This document shows, one piece after another, positions 44,226 through 56,215 of a stretch of 56,215 nucleotides of DNA. The notes beneath the pieces were generated by a model. That model was not told where the DNA came from and made no database searches. It saw only the letters and a program-made list of their open reading frames with translations. The position numbers and the translations under genes are program-made. The stretch lies in NCBI RefSeq assembly GCF_030409305.1, contig NZ_JAUFPQ010000015.1, positions 1 to 56,215 of the forward strand, given 5' to 3'. This DNA comes from Halomonas maura (GTDB lineage: Bacteria; Pseudomonadota; Gammaproteobacteria; Pseudomonadales; Halomonadaceae). The number at the start of each line of letters is the position of its first letter. Position 1 is the stretch's first letter.

Positions 44226-44810
44226 ATGTCCGACCATCACCCGCGCAAGCCCCAGGTCCTGTCACGCCGCAGCGTGGCCCGCAGCCGCTTGTTCCATGTC
44301 GAGGAAATGGAGCTGCGCTTCGCCAATGGCGCCGAGCGGACCTTCGAGCGACTGGGGGGCACCGGCCGGGGCGTCGGGGCGGTGATGATCGTGGCCATGC
44401 CCGACCCGAAGCACGTGCTGCTGATCCGCGAGTATGCCGCGGGGGTCGAGGACTATGCGCTGACGCTGCCCAAGGGGCTGGTGGACCCGGGGGAGGACCT
44501 CGTCACCGCGGCCAACCGCGAACTGATGGAGGAATGCGGCTTCGGGGCCCATCGCATCGAGCCGCTGGTGGAGCTGACCCTGGCGCCCAACTACATGCGC
44601 CACCGCATGCAGGTGATGCTGGCCAGCGACCTCTACCCCAAGCGGCTGCCGGGAGACGAGCCCGAGCCGTTGATCGTCGAGACCCATGCCCTGGACGAGC
44701 TTTCCGCCCTGCTGGCCCGGGAGGACTTCCACGAGGGCCGGGCCATCGCGGCGCTGTTCATCGCCCGCGACAAGCTGCGCAGCGAGGCCAGCGAGCCCAC
44801 CCTCTGGTAG
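44226..44810 (+). CDS. nudE: ADP-compound hydrolase NudE
   Basis: The 194-residue Nudix hydrolase has the box GLVDPGEDLVTAANRELMEECGF, with core G-x5-E-x7-RE-x2-EE-x-G conserved. The N-terminal SRSRLFHVEEMELRF and the LAPNYMRHRMQVMLA segment are those of NudE. It hydrolyses ADP-ribose, NADH and Ap3A. GGAG lies just before the ATG. It is divergent from yrfG with 110 bases between. Confidence 0.93.
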   Translation: MSDHHPRKPQVLSRRSVARSRLFHVEEMELRFANGAERTFERLGGTGRGVGAVMIVAMPDPKHVLLIREYAAGVEDYALTLPKGLVDPGEDLVTAANRELMEECGFGAHRIEPLVELTLAPNYMRHRMQVMLASDLYPKRLPGDEPEPLIVETHALDELSALLAREDFHEGRAIAALFIARDKLRSEASEPTLW

Positions 44811-44871
44811 CGCTTCCCGCGGGCCATCGGCAGCCGTTCCCGGGCCTGGCGATCCTCGAGGCGACCCGCTG

Positions 44872-45969
44872 CTACCCCTGGCCCTTGGCGTGGAGCCGGC
44901 GCGGCAGGCTACCCCCCTCCTTGAGCTTGACCCAGCGCCCCTGGCGATAGCTGTCCAGCCCGGCCTCGAGCAGGGTCATCACCTCCAGCGCCTGCTCGGC
45001 GGTGACCGGCGGCGGGGTGCCGCGCAGCAGGGTCCGGGCGATGCCGTCGTAATAGGCCCGGTAATCGCCGGGGACACTCTCGACCTCGTGATGGGCCAGC
45101 ACCACCTCGTCGCCCTCCCCCTCGTTGATGGTCAGGCGTCCCGGGGACGGATCGACGCCCCAGGCCGGCTGGGGGCACTCGCCCTCCTTGAGCCAGGCCT
45201 CCTGGGGGTCGAGGCCGTACTTGACGAAGCTTCCCCGGGTGCCGTTCACCCGCAGACGCGGCGTGGGCTCGGCCACCAGGGTGCTGGCCCTGAGGGTCAC
45301 GCGCAGCCGGTCGTACTCCAGCACCGCCAGGAAGTCGTCATCGATCTCGGCGCCGTCGCGCAGCGAGGCCAGCTCCAGATGGATCGCCCGCGGCATGCCG
45401 AACAGCGCCCTGGCCTGGTCCAGCAGGTGCGGCCCCAGGTCGTACCAGATGCCGCTCCCGGGACGATGCTGCTCCCGCCAGCGATCGGGGACTGCCGGTC
45501 GGAAACGATCGAAGCGCGACTCCACCTCGACCACCCGCCCCAGGCGCTGCTCGTCGAGCAGGGCCTTCAGGGTCAGGAAGTCACTGTCCCAGCGACGATT
45601 GTGGAAGACGCTGAGCAGCCGGTCCGCCCCCTCGGCCTGGGACTTGAGCTGCCGGGCCTCGGCCAGCGAGACCGTGAAGGGCTTGTCCAGCACCACGTGC
45701 ATGCCCTTGGCCAGCGCCGCCTTGGCCAGCGGAAAGTGGGTCTCGTTCGGCGTGGCGATCACCACCAGGTCGATATCGCGATCGGCGAACAGCGACGTCG
45801 CCTTGGCATGCGCCGTCACCTCCGGATAGGCCGCCTGCACCCCGGCCGTATCGCTGGAGACGATGGCGGACAGCTCGAGCCCCGGGGCGGCCTGGATCAG
45901 CGGCGCGTGAAAGGTCCTGCCGGCCATGCCGAAGCCGATCAGGCCGACGTTGAGGGTCTGGGTCTTCAT
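44872..45969 (-). CDS. Gfo/Idh/MocA-family oxidoreductase
   Basis: The 365-residue protein has the NAD(P) motif GLIGFGMAGRTFHAPLI, the segment VVIATPNETHFPLAKAAL, DKPFTVSLAEA and a C-terminal alpha/beta substrate domain (YDLGPHLLDQARALFG). It is closest in look to the YhhX/YdgJ-type oxidoreductases with unknown sugar or polyol substrates. It stands alone between nudE (convergent) and ilvD. No regulator or transporter is adjacent. Confidence 0.9.
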   Translation of the reverse strand: MKTQTLNVGLIGFGMAGRTFHAPLIQAAPGLELSAIVSSDTAGVQAAYPEVTAHAKATSLFADRDIDLVVIATPNETHFPLAKAALAKGMHVVLDKPFTVSLAEARQLKSQAEGADRLLSVFHNRRWDSDFLTLKALLDEQRLGRVVEVESRFDRFRPAVPDRWREQHRPGSGIWYDLGPHLLDQARALFGMPRAIHLELASLRDGAEIDDDFLAVLEYDRLRVTLRASTLVAEPTPRLRVNGTRGSFVKYGLDPQEAWLKEGECPQPAWGVDPSPGRLTINEGEGDEVVLAHHEVESVPGDYRAYYDGIARTLLRGTPPPVTAEQALEVMTLLEAGLDSYRQGRWVKLKEGGSLPRRLHAKGQG

Positions 45970-46035
45970 CTAGGCGGCTTCCCAACTGCAGCGAAGCGAA
46001 TCATCCGCCCCGGCGACCCGGGGCGGCCGTAGGCA

Positions 46036-47880
46036 TCAATCGAGCTTGGACAGGTCGCGCACCGCGCCCTTGTCGGCGGAAGTGGCCAGCAGCGCATAGG
46101 CCTTGAGCGCCGCCGAGACCTTGCGGTCACGCTGGATACTCGGCTTCCAGGCGTCACGGCCGCGGGCCTCCTCGGCCCGGCGACGCTCCGCGAGCGCCGC
46201 GTCGGAGAGCTTGACGTCGATGGTCCGGTTGGGGATGTCGATGCGGATGATGTCGCCGCTCTCCACCAGGCCTATGGCCCCGCCCGCGGCGGCCTCCGGC
46301 GAGACGTGGCCGATCGACAGCCCCGAGGTGCCGCCGGAGAAGCGCCCGTCGGTGAGCAGCGCGCAGGCCTTGCCCAGGCCCTTGGACTTGAGGTAGCTGG
46401 TCGGGTAGAGCATCTCCTGCATGCCCGGTCCGCCCTTGGGGCCCTCGTAGCGGATGATCACCACCTCGCCTTCGCTGACCTTGCCGTCGAGGATGTGCTC
46501 CACGGCCTGGTCCTGGGACTCCACCACATGGGCCGGCCCCTCGAACACCAGGATGGAGTCGTCGACCCCGGCGGTCTTCACCACGCAGCCGTCCACGGCG
46601 ATATTGCCCTGGAGCACGGCCAGGCCGCCCTCCCGCGAGAAGGCATGCTCGAGGTCACGGATGCAGCCGGTGGCGCGGTCGCCGTCGAGGCTCGGCCAGC
46701 GGGCGCTCTGGGAGAACGCCTCCTGGGTGGGAATGCCGCCGGGGCCCGCCTTGAAGAACTCCACCACCTCGGCACTCGGCGAGCGCATGATGTCCCACTC
46801 CTCCAGCGCCTCGGCCAGGCTGTCGCCGTAGACCGTGGGCACCCGGGTGTCGAGCACCCCGGCGCGGTCGAGCTCGCCGAGAATCGCCATGATGCCGCCG
46901 GCCCGGTGCACGTCCTCGATATGGTACTTCTGGGTGTTGGGGGCGACCTTGCACAGCTGCGGCACCTCCCGGGACAGCCGGTCGATATCGGCCATGGTGA
47001 AGTCGACCTCGGCCTCCTGGGCCGCCGCCAGCAGGTGCAGGATGGTGTTGGTGGAGCCGCCCATGGCGATGTCCAGGGTCATGGCATTCTTGAAGGCGGC
47101 CTTCGAGCCGATGGCCCGGGGCAGCAGGTGCGCCTCCTCCCCCTCGTAGTAGCGCTTGGCCAGTTCGACGATGCGATGGCCGGCGGTCTCGAACAGCCGG
47201 CGACGATCGGCGTGAGTCGCCAGCGCCGTGCCATTGCCGGGCAGCGCCAGGCCCAGGGCCTCGGTGAGGCAGTTCATGGAGTTGGCGGTGAACATGCCGG
47301 AGCAGCTGCCGCAGGTCGGGCAGGCGCTGCGCTCCACCTCGTTGAGGGTCGCCTCGTCGACGCTGTCGTCGGCGGCCATGACCATGGCATCCACCAGGTC
47401 GAGGCCGTGGTCGAGGAGCTTGGTCTTGCCGGCTTCCATGGGGCCGCCGGAGACGAAGATCACCGGCACGTTGAGGCGCATGGCGGCCATCAGCATCCCC
47501 GGGGTGATCTTGTCGCAGTTGGAGATGCACACCAGGGCGTCGGCGCAGTGGGCGTTGACCATGTACTCGACGCTGTCGGCGATGATGTCGCGGCTCGGCA
47601 GCGAATAGAGCATGCCGTCGTGGCCCATGGCGATGCCGTCATCCACGGCGATGGTGTTGAACTCCTTGGCCACCCCGCCGGCCTTCTCGATCTCCCGGGC
47701 CACCAGCTGGCCCATGTCCTTCAAGTGCACATGGCCCGGCACGAACTGGGTGAAGGAGTTGGCCACGGCGATGATCGGCTTGTGGAAGTCGTCGTCCTTC
47801 ATGCCGGTGGCGCGCCACAGGGCGCGGGCACCGGCCATGTTGCGGCCGGCGGTGGTGGTGCGGGAGCGATACTCGGGCAT
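46036..47880 (-). CDS. ilvD: Dihydroxy-acid dehydratase
   Basis: The 614-residue protein starts [26 protein letters not shown], the E. coli-type IlvD N-terminus, and has the Fe-S ligands [12 protein letters not shown] and [19 protein letters not shown]. It makes the 2-oxo acids for valine, leucine and isoleucine. Length and motifs are of the [4Fe-4S] class (616 in E. coli). GAGGA precedes the ATG. No ilv neighbours were seen and no leader peptide was recognised. Confidence 0.96.
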   Translation of the reverse strand: MPEYRSRTTTAGRNMAGARALWRATGMKDDDFHKPIIAVANSFTQFVPGHVHLKDMGQLVAREIEKAGGVAKEFNTIAVDDGIAMGHDGMLYSLPSRDIIADSVEYMVNAHCADALVCISNCDKITPGMLMAAMRLNVPVIFVSGGPMEAGKTKLLDHGLDLVDAMVMAADDSVDEATLNEVERSACPTCGSCSGMFTANSMNCLTEALGLALPGNGTALATHADRRRLFETAGHRIVELAKRYYEGEEAHLLPRAIGSKAAFKNAMTLDIAMGGSTNTILHLLAAAQEAEVDFTMADIDRLSREVPQLCKVAPNTQKYHIEDVHRAGGIMAILGELDRAGVLDTRVPTVYGDSLAEALEEWDIMRSPSAEVVEFFKAGPGGIPTQEAFSQSARWPSLDGDRATGCIRDLEHAFSREGGLAVLQGNIAVDGCVVKTAGVDDSILVFEGPAHVVESQDQAVEHILDGKVSEGEVVIIRYEGPKGGPGMQEMLYPTSYLKSKGLGKACALLTDGRFSGGTSGLSIGHVSPEAAAGGAIGLVESGDIIRIDIPNRTIDVKLSDAALAERRRAEEARGRDAWKPSIQRDRKVSAALKAYALLATSADKGAVRDLSKLD

Positions 47881-48023
47881 GGTGTCCTCTTGAAATGCTG
47901 CATGCCGCCCTGGGCCGGGCCCGGGCGATCCTTGGTGTCCAGTGCGCTCGATTCTGTCATGGCCCCGGCCGCCAGGCCAGCGCCGCGGACCCGTGAGCCC
48001 CACCGTGCGCGGCCCGACGTCGG

Positions 48024-48663
<640 letters not shown>

Positions 48664-48680
<17 letters not shown>

Positions 48681-50340
48681 CGTGGATCTCGCGGGACACG
48701 GAAGGGGGCCAGGGGTGGCGCGGGAGCCGCCGGGTCAGGCGATCCAGCAGGGCGAAGACCCCCACCACCAGGGCGAGCAGCAGCATGGCGGTGGCGGCCG
48801 CGCCCTGCCAGCGGTAACCGCTCAGCTGCTGGAACAGCAGCATCGGCAGGGTCGGCGCCGAGGGGCTGCCGAACAGCGCGATCACGCTGAAGTCGCCGAG
48901 CGACAGGGTCATGGCATAGGCCAGGGCCAGGGCCAGCGGCCGGCGCAGCCGCGGCCAGGCCAGCCAGCGCAGCCGGGCCCGGCCGCGCACGCCGAACTGG
49001 TCGGCCAGGCGCTGCTCCGGGGCGGACAGGCCGGGGATGGCCCCACGCACCACCTGCATGGCGAAGGGCAGCGCCATGAAGGCATTGACCAGCACCACCA
49101 GGCCGTAGCCCTCCCAGCCGCTGCCGAGCCGGGGACGCAGCAGCAGGAACAGGCCGGTGCCGAGCACCAGCGCCGGAATCACCAGGATCAGCTGGCCGCC
49201 GCCCTCCATGGCCGCGGCGCCGAGGGGATGGCGACGCAGCCGCAGCCAGTGGCTGCCCGAGAGCAGCGCCACGGCCAGGGCCAGGGCGCCGAGGCCGGCG
49301 CCCAGGGCCATCACCAGGCTGCGCAGGGCGGCGGGCGCGAGGCTGGTGCCCCGGGGCAGGTCGGGCAGGCCGCCGACCCCGGCCACCAGCACCGCCGCCA
49401 GCGGCGGCAGCAGCAGCGCGGCGAGTCCGGTGAGCCAGAGAGCATCGGTGAGTCGCGACAGCCCCCGGGCATCGCGCCGCCACCAGCGGCCGCATGCCTG
49501 GCCCGGCGCGGCGCCCACCGCCAGCGACGGGGGGCCGCCGCGGGACAGCGCCAGCAGCCACAGCGTCAGGCAGATGGCCAGCTGGGTCAGGGCCAGCAGC
49601 GCGGCCAGGGCCAGGTCGTGGTCGAACTTCATGGCCTGGTAGAGGGCGACCTCGAGGGTCGAGGAGCGCGGGCCGCCGCCCAGGGTCATGACGATGGCGA
49701 AGCTGGTGAAGCACAGCGTGAACACCAGGGCCGCCAGCCGCGGCAGCAGGGGCGCGAGGCGCGGCCATTCCAGGGCGCGCCACAGGGCGCCCCGCGTCAG
49801 TCCCAGCTGGCCGGCGAGGCGCCACTGGACCGCCGGCGCCTCCTCCAGGGCCTGCAGCATCAGCCGGGCCGCCAGCGGCAGGTTGTAGAACACATGGGCC
49901 AGCACGATGCCGGACAGCCCGTACAGGTAGTCCTCCGGCAGGCCGCCCAGCCAGTCGTTGAGCGGCGCCAGCCAGCCCCGGCGGCCATGCACGGCGACCA
50001 GGCCGAACAGCGCGATCAGGCTGGGCAGCACCAGCGACAGCTCCATGGCCCGCAGCAGCAGGCGCCGCCCCGGGAAGCGGGGACGCCGGGCCAGGGCCAG
50101 GGCCACCGGCACCGCCAGGCCGATGGCCAGCAGCGTCGACAGGCTCGCCTGCCACAGGGTGAAGCGCAGCACGGCGGCGAGCCAGGGCTCCTGCCAGAGC
50201 AGCGCCGGGTGCAGCTCGCGGGCCTGCCACAGCAGCGCGCCCAGGCTGCCGGCCCCCAGGCCGACCACCGCGACGAGGGCGACGAGCCCCCCGCCCAGCG
50301 GCCAGCGCGACAGCGTCGCCCAGGGCGACAGCGGACTCAC
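48664..50340 (-). CDS. thiP: Thiamine ABC transporter permease ThiP
   Basis: The protein (558 residues from GTG at 50340) has about twelve hydrophobic helices and two permease modules, as in ThiP and FbpB. Each module has an EAA-like loop: the first is ALEWPRLAPLL, the second WLAWPRLRRPL. The GTG at 50340 overlaps the thiB stop by four bases (GTGA) and is preferred; another GTG at 50361 gives 565 residues with 25 bases of overlap. It moves thiamine, its mono- and pyrophosphate across the inner membrane. Confidence 0.9.
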
Positions 50341-51344
50341 CGGGCGACGGCGTTCAGCCACTCACGGATCCACTCGCGACGATGCTCGCGCACCTCCTCC
50401 GGGGCGAAGGTCAGGCTCTCCGGCGCGATAAGCCGGTCGAACACCGCCGGCAGATCCTCGCCCAGGTCGATGGCCGGGTTCATGACGTTGCCCAGCGGGA
50501 TATGCCGCTGGAAGTCCGGGGTCAGCACGAAGGCCAGGAAGTCCCGGGCGAGTGCGGGCGCCTCGGTGTTCGCCACCATGGCCGCGGTCTCGACCTGCAG
50601 GTAGTGCCCCTCCTCGAACTCGGCCGCCTGGTAGCGGTCGCTGCCCTCCACGCCCATGTGGTAGGCCGGCGAGGTCGCGTAGGACAGCACCATGGGCGCC
50701 TCGCCGTTCATGAACAGCGAGAAGTAGGCCTGGCTCCAGCCGTTGGTCACGGTCAGTACCCGCTCGTCGAGCTTGGCCCAGACCTCCGGGGCCCGCTCGC
50801 CATAGAGCTTCTTGATCCACAGCATCAGGCCCTGGCCGGTGACGCTGGTGCGCGGGTCCTGGAGGATGACCCGGAGGTCCTCGGGGGCCGCGAGCAGCGC
50901 CTCGAAGCTGCCGGGCGGCGTCTCGAGCTGCTCGGTGTCGTAGACGAAGGCGAAGTGCCCCCAGTCGTAGGGCAGGAAGGTGTCGTCGTCCCAGTCGATG
51001 GGCAGCGCGAGAGGCGCCGTGTCGACGCCATGGGGCGCCAGCAGGTCCAGCGCCCGGGCCTCGGCCATCAGGTTCATGTCGAGGCCCAGCACCACGTCGG
51101 CGGCGGTGCCCTGCCCTTCCAGGCGCAGGCGCTGGAGGATGTCGACGCCGCCGGGCAGGGCCACGAACTCGAGGTCGCAGTCGCCGCAGCGGGCCTCGAA
51201 GGCCTCCTCGATGCCGGGGCCGGGGCCCCACTCGGAGACGAAGGAGTCGTAGGTATAGACGGTGAGGGTCTCGCCGGCCTGGGCCGTGCCGGCGGCCAGC
51301 AGCGCCGCGAGCGACGCACCGGCGGCGTGGACCTTGGGAGCCAT
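50337..51344 (-). CDS. thiB: Thiamine-binding periplasmic protein ThiB
   Basis: The 335-residue protein has a signal peptide (KVHAAGASLAALLAAGTAQA) and a mature part starting GETLTVYTYDSFVSEWGPG, the classical ThiB opening, with LGLDMNLMAEA, YDWGHFAFVYD and SYATSPAYH. It delivers thiamine to ThiPQ. The ATG at 51344 is chosen for its AAGGA at 6 bases; an ATG two codons earlier is too close. No THI-box (TPP riboswitch) motif was found in the 109 bases upstream. Confidence 0.93.
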   Translation of the reverse strand: MAPKVHAAGASLAALLAAGTAQAGETLTVYTYDSFVSEWGPGPGIEEAFEARCGDCDLEFVALPGGVDILQRLRLEGQGTAADVVLGLDMNLMAEARALDLLAPHGVDTAPLALPIDWDDDTFLPYDWGHFAFVYDTEQLETPPGSFEALLAAPEDLRVILQDPRTSVTGQGLMLWIKKLYGERAPEVWAKLDERVLTVTNGWSQAYFSLFMNGEAPMVLSYATSPAYHMGVEGSDRYQAAEFEEGHYLQVETAAMVANTEAPALARDFLAFVLTPDFQRHIPLGNVMNPAIDLGEDLPAVFDRLIAPESLTFAPEEVREHRREWIREWLNAVAR

Positions 51345-51390
51345 GGGCATTCCTTGTTGTTCGGGGAAGCGTTGTTCGGGCATCAAAGCG

Positions 51391-51423
51391 GCGCACCCGC
51401 CATTATGCCATCGGCGGGTGCGC
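51391..51423 (-). terminator. Hairpin between lon and thiB
   Basis: An 11-bp stem GCGCACCCGCC / GGCGGGTGCGC (51391-51401 and 51413-51423) with an 11-base loop lies 31 bases after the lon stop. It has no T-run on either strand, so its role as lon terminator or thiB leader element is not settled. Confidence 0.4.
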
Positions 51424-51453
51424 TCGGGAGACACGGACCGGGAAAAGGGATCG

Positions 51454-53889
<2,436 letters not shown>

Positions 53890-53968
53890 GCGTACCTCAA
53901 TCCTGAAGGGACGGGACATCTCGCCCGGTGATGTCTCCGGGATGCGGGCACCGAGGCCGAACTTCAAG

Positions 53969-55213
53969 TCATAGCAGGCGTTCGAGGACCGGCGGCAGGG
54001 GCCGGCCGTTGAGTCGCAGCTCGCCGCGCACCACGTCGATCTGCAGTTCCCGCGTGTCCAGGGGCAGCCCCAGCCACAGCGCCACCACGGGCGGCACCCG
54101 GCGCCACAGGAAGTCGCCGTCGAGGCGGGTCCGCCATTCGGCCCGCTCCGCCGGTGAATCCAGCGCCAGGGGGTCCAGCGCCGCCAGGTCGCGGGCATCG
54201 AAGATCAGCGTGCCCTCGCCGTCCAGGGCCAGCCCCAGCATCGGGCTGTCCAGGTCCGCCTCGAGCAGGTCGAGCCGCGGCGAGTCGGCGAGCAGGCCGC
54301 GCAGCGACGGCACGAGAGCGGCCAGCACCTCCCGCCCCGTGGCGTCGGCGGAGCCCCGCCCCGCCTCGCGCCGCAAGCCGTCGAGCAGCTCGCGCAGGGC
54401 GTCGGCGTCGATCCGCGACAGCTCGGCGGTCATCCCGCCGGTGAGCAGCACCTGGTCGCCGGAATGCACCTCGCCGAGGGCCAGCCTGCTGCGAATCCGC
54501 AGCTCGCGCTCGTCGAGCATGGCCTTGCTGTGCAGCATGATCTCGTCGGCGTCGAGCTTCAGGCCCGGCGAGCGCCAGCTCAGCCCCTCGGCCTTGAGCA
54601 GGTCCTGCTGGGTGAAGTGATAGGCGCCTTGGGTATAGGCGTAGCGGCTCTCCAGGGTCACCGGCCCCGCCTGCAGCTGCGCCTCGCCGTCGTCGAGGCG
54701 CAGCGAGGGCAGCCGCGCGCGCAGCCGCCAGTCGCCGAAGCCTCCCTGGAAGGCGATGCGGGTGCCCTCCAGGGACAGGGTTCGGCCCTGCTGATGGAAG
54801 ACCAGCGGCGACAGCGCCAGGGCGCCGTCGAAGGTCCCCGAGAGCACGTGGTAGCGGGCCTCCCAGCGGGGCGGCGAGGCCGCCACGGCGCCGAAGAGGG
54901 TCTCGCCCGTCGGCGCCAGGTGGGGCGTGAGGGTGCCGTCCAGGCGGGTACCGAGCACCCCATGGCGGGCCCGGTAGACGACATCGACGTGCCAGGCGTC
55001 ACCGAACAAGGGAGAGAGGTGCAGCACCCCATGGGAGGCGAGCCAGCCGCGCTCGATGTCGCTGCGGCGGATCGACAGCTCGCCCCTGGCCTGCAGGTCC
55101 TCGACGGCACGGGCCAGTTCACGCTCGAAGAGCAGGCCCGCCACGGTCTGGGCCACGGCCCAGGCCAGGGCCAGCACCGCCAGCACCGGCGCGATCAGGC
55201 GCTCCTTGCGCAT
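53969..55213 (-). CDS. DUF945 (YdgA-like) family protein
   Basis: The 414-residue protein has a single N-terminal helix (IAPVLAVLALAWAVAQTVAGLLF) as signal anchor and a long beta-rich periplasmic part. The order of FERELARAVEDL, RGWLASHGVLHL and LDADEIMLHSKAMLDERELR is that of the DUF945/YdgA family. The function of the family is unknown. The gene lies between pgpA and lon with about 70-base gaps, so it may be a separate unit. Confidence 0.85.
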   Translation of the reverse strand: MRKERLIAPVLAVLALAWAVAQTVAGLLFERELARAVEDLQARGELSIRRSDIERGWLASHGVLHLSPLFGDAWHVDVVYRARHGVLGTRLDGTLTPHLAPTGETLFGAVAASPPRWEARYHVLSGTFDGALALSPLVFHQQGRTLSLEGTRIAFQGGFGDWRLRARLPSLRLDDGEAQLQAGPVTLESRYAYTQGAYHFTQQDLLKAEGLSWRSPGLKLDADEIMLHSKAMLDERELRIRSRLALGEVHSGDQVLLTGGMTAELSRIDADALRELLDGLRREAGRGSADATGREVLAALVPSLRGLLADSPRLDLLEADLDSPMLGLALDGEGTLIFDARDLAALDPLALDSPAERAEWRTRLDGDFLWRRVPPVVALWLGLPLDTRELQIDVVRGELRLNGRPLPPVLERLL

Positions 55214-55283
55214 CGTTCTCTCCTAGTCCCGAGGACGCGACGTCCTGTCGCGCCTGTCGCGCTCCCGGCCCGCCGGCGCGGCC

Positions 55284-55757
55284 TCAGTGCAGCCAGAACC
55301 ACAGGTGCATGGTACTCCAGCCGTAGGCGGCGGCCAGCACGTCATCGATCATGATCCCGAAGCCGCCGGCGACACGCCGATCCGCCCAGCGGATCGGCCA
55401 GGGCTTGAAGACATCGAACACCCGGAAGACCACGAACCCCCACAGGGCGGCCTCCCAGGAGAAGGGCACGGCGGTCATGGTCAGCCAGTAGCCGACGAAC
55501 TCGTCCCAGACGATCCCCGAGTGGTCGTGGACCCCCAGGTCCCGGGAACTCTTCTCGCACAGCCACACGCCCCACACGAAGGTGATCGCCACCACCATCA
55601 GGTACCAGCCCAGGGGCAGCTCGGACATCAGCCAGTAGAAGGGAATCGCCGCCAGGGTGCCGACGGTGCCGGGCGCGAAGGGCACGGCCCCGCTGCCCAA
55701 GCCGAAGGCGAGGAAGTGCACGGGGCGGTGCCACACGCTCTGGGGGGCACGGTTCAT
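55284..55757 (-). CDS. pgpA: Phosphatidylglycerophosphatase A
   Basis: The 157-residue membrane protein has FGLGSGAVPFAPGTVGTLAA, DHSGIVWDEFVGYW and RWADRRVAGGFGIMIDDVLAA, the three conserved blocks of PgpA. It dephosphorylates phosphatidylglycerol phosphate in the inner membrane. The ATG at 55757 overlaps the stop of thiL (ATGA), the thiL-pgpA order being common in gammaproteobacteria. An upstream in-frame start would run inside thiL. Confidence 0.94.
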   Translation of the reverse strand: MNRAPQSVWHRPVHFLAFGLGSGAVPFAPGTVGTLAAIPFYWLMSELPLGWYLMVVAITFVWGVWLCEKSSRDLGVHDHSGIVWDEFVGYWLTMTAVPFSWEAALWGFVVFRVFDVFKPWPIRWADRRVAGGFGIMIDDVLAAAYGWSTMHLWFWLH

Positions 55758-56215
55758 GGCGTGTCTCCTGGAAAGTGCTGCCAGCCGGACACGCCCGCGG
55801 CCTCGACGCCGGTGACCCCGAGGGCCGCGGTGACGCGGCCGATGACCGTCAGGGGCAGTTCGAGGGTCGCCAGCCTCGCCCGGGCCTCGTCGAGGTGCTC
55901 GGGAGGCAGGCTGAGCAGCAGCTCGTAGTCGTCGCCGCCGCCCAGGGCGGCCCGTCGCGCGCCGGTCTCGCCGAGGGCGGCGACCAGCCCCTCGGCAAGC
56001 GGCAGGCGGGCCGGCCACAGTTCGGCGCCGACCCCGGAGGCCTCGCGCAGGTGGCCGAGATCGGCCAGCAGGCCGTCGGAGATGTCGATGGCCGCGCCGG
56101 CCAGGCCGCGCAGGGCCAGGCCCGCCGCCAGGCGCGGCAGGGGCCGCAGGTAGCGACGGATCAGCGGGTGGTCGAGGTCACGCTCGCCGGCCTGCCAGCG
56201 CTGCAGGCCGCCGGC
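55754..56215 (-). CDS. thiL: Thiamine-monophosphate kinase ThiL, C-terminal part
   Basis: The last 153 codons are in the window and the gene continues beyond base 56215. Visible motifs are GGDDYELLLSLP, LTVIGRVTAALG and the terminal GVSGWQHF, those of ThiL. It phosphorylates thiamine phosphate to thiamine pyrophosphate. Together with thiBPQ it gives import and activation in one neighbourhood, though lon lies between them. Coupled to pgpA by the ATGA overlap. Confidence 0.93.
   Translation of the reverse strand, partial: AGGLQRWQAGERDLDHPLIRRYLRPLPRLAAGLALRGLAGAAIDISDGLLADLGHLREASGVGAELWPARLPLAEGLVAALGETGARRAALGGGDDYELLLSLPPEHLDEARARLATLELPLTVIGRVTAALGVTGVEAAGVSGWQHFPGDTP

Overview
The window is a high-GC, gene-dense chromosomal segment whose housekeeping proteins look gammaproteobacterial. 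The gene orders nudE / yrfG-hslR-hslO-pckA and HAD-rppH-ptsP ... lgt-thyA-folA, the gshA-dsbB-rsd block, ThiBPQ, Lon, a class-I GshA and acidic surface proteins together suggest a Halomonas-like member of the Oceanospirillales. This is judged from the sequence alone and not from a database search. No rRNA, CRISPR array, prophage or intact insertion sequence was seen.

Layout. (1) 1-2640: a TRAP transporter operon (FadR-type GntR regulator, dctP, dctQ, start of dctM) with a perfect palindrome in its promoter region and two strong hairpins between dctP and dctQ. (2) 2846-9830: an accessory island. It holds a large XRE-HTH / degenerate cyclase-like / AAA-ATPase / TPR regulator, a convergent FAD oxidoreductase, and a divergent set of three soluble beta-rich proteins without assigned function, two of which are diverged paralogues sharing a cysteine pair. 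(3) 9831-12680: TetR regulator, NAD(P)-binding NDUFA9-like protein, YjdM zinc-ribbon protein, and a small exported EF-hand protein with a repetitive acidic tail. (4) 12702-15253: two SAM methyltransferases (RsmC-like and CmoM), tRNA-Arg(CCT), and an IclR-family remnant. (5) 15371-19414: convergent c-di-GMP genes, a degenerate-GGDEF/EAL protein and a Cache-HAMP-PAS-GGDEF cyclase. (6) 19816-22620: small coiled-coil envelope protein, two-domain exported protein and a general porin.

(7) 22909-32827: a conserved core block read mostly leftwards: ProQ-domain protein, folA, thyA, lgt, TauE/SafE exporter, a membrane-bound receiver protein with a decayed kinase, NRDE protein (rightwards), ptsP, rppH and a divergent HAD phosphatase. 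(8) 32847-32944: a 14-copy heptanucleotide tandem repeat. (9) 33061-41806: mdh, rsd, dsbB, gshA, tex, Tat-exported msrB and pckA. A HexR-like operator lies upstream of pckA. (10) 42060-47880: hslO, hslR, yrfG, divergent nudE, a Gfo/Idh/MocA oxidoreductase and ilvD. (11) 48024-56215: thiQ-thiP-thiB, lon, a DUF945 protein, pgpA and the C-terminal part of thiL.

How they fit together. Central carbon metabolism (mdh, pckA), nitrogen-PTS signalling (ptsP), RNA 5'-end processing (rppH), folate/thymidylate (folA-thyA), thiamine import and activation (thiBPQ, thiL), and redox and protein quality control (gshA, dsbB, msrB, hslO, hslR, lon) form the backbone. The least explained part is the 2.8-9.8 kb island, whose regulator, FAD enzyme and three beta-rich proteins look like one functional unit.
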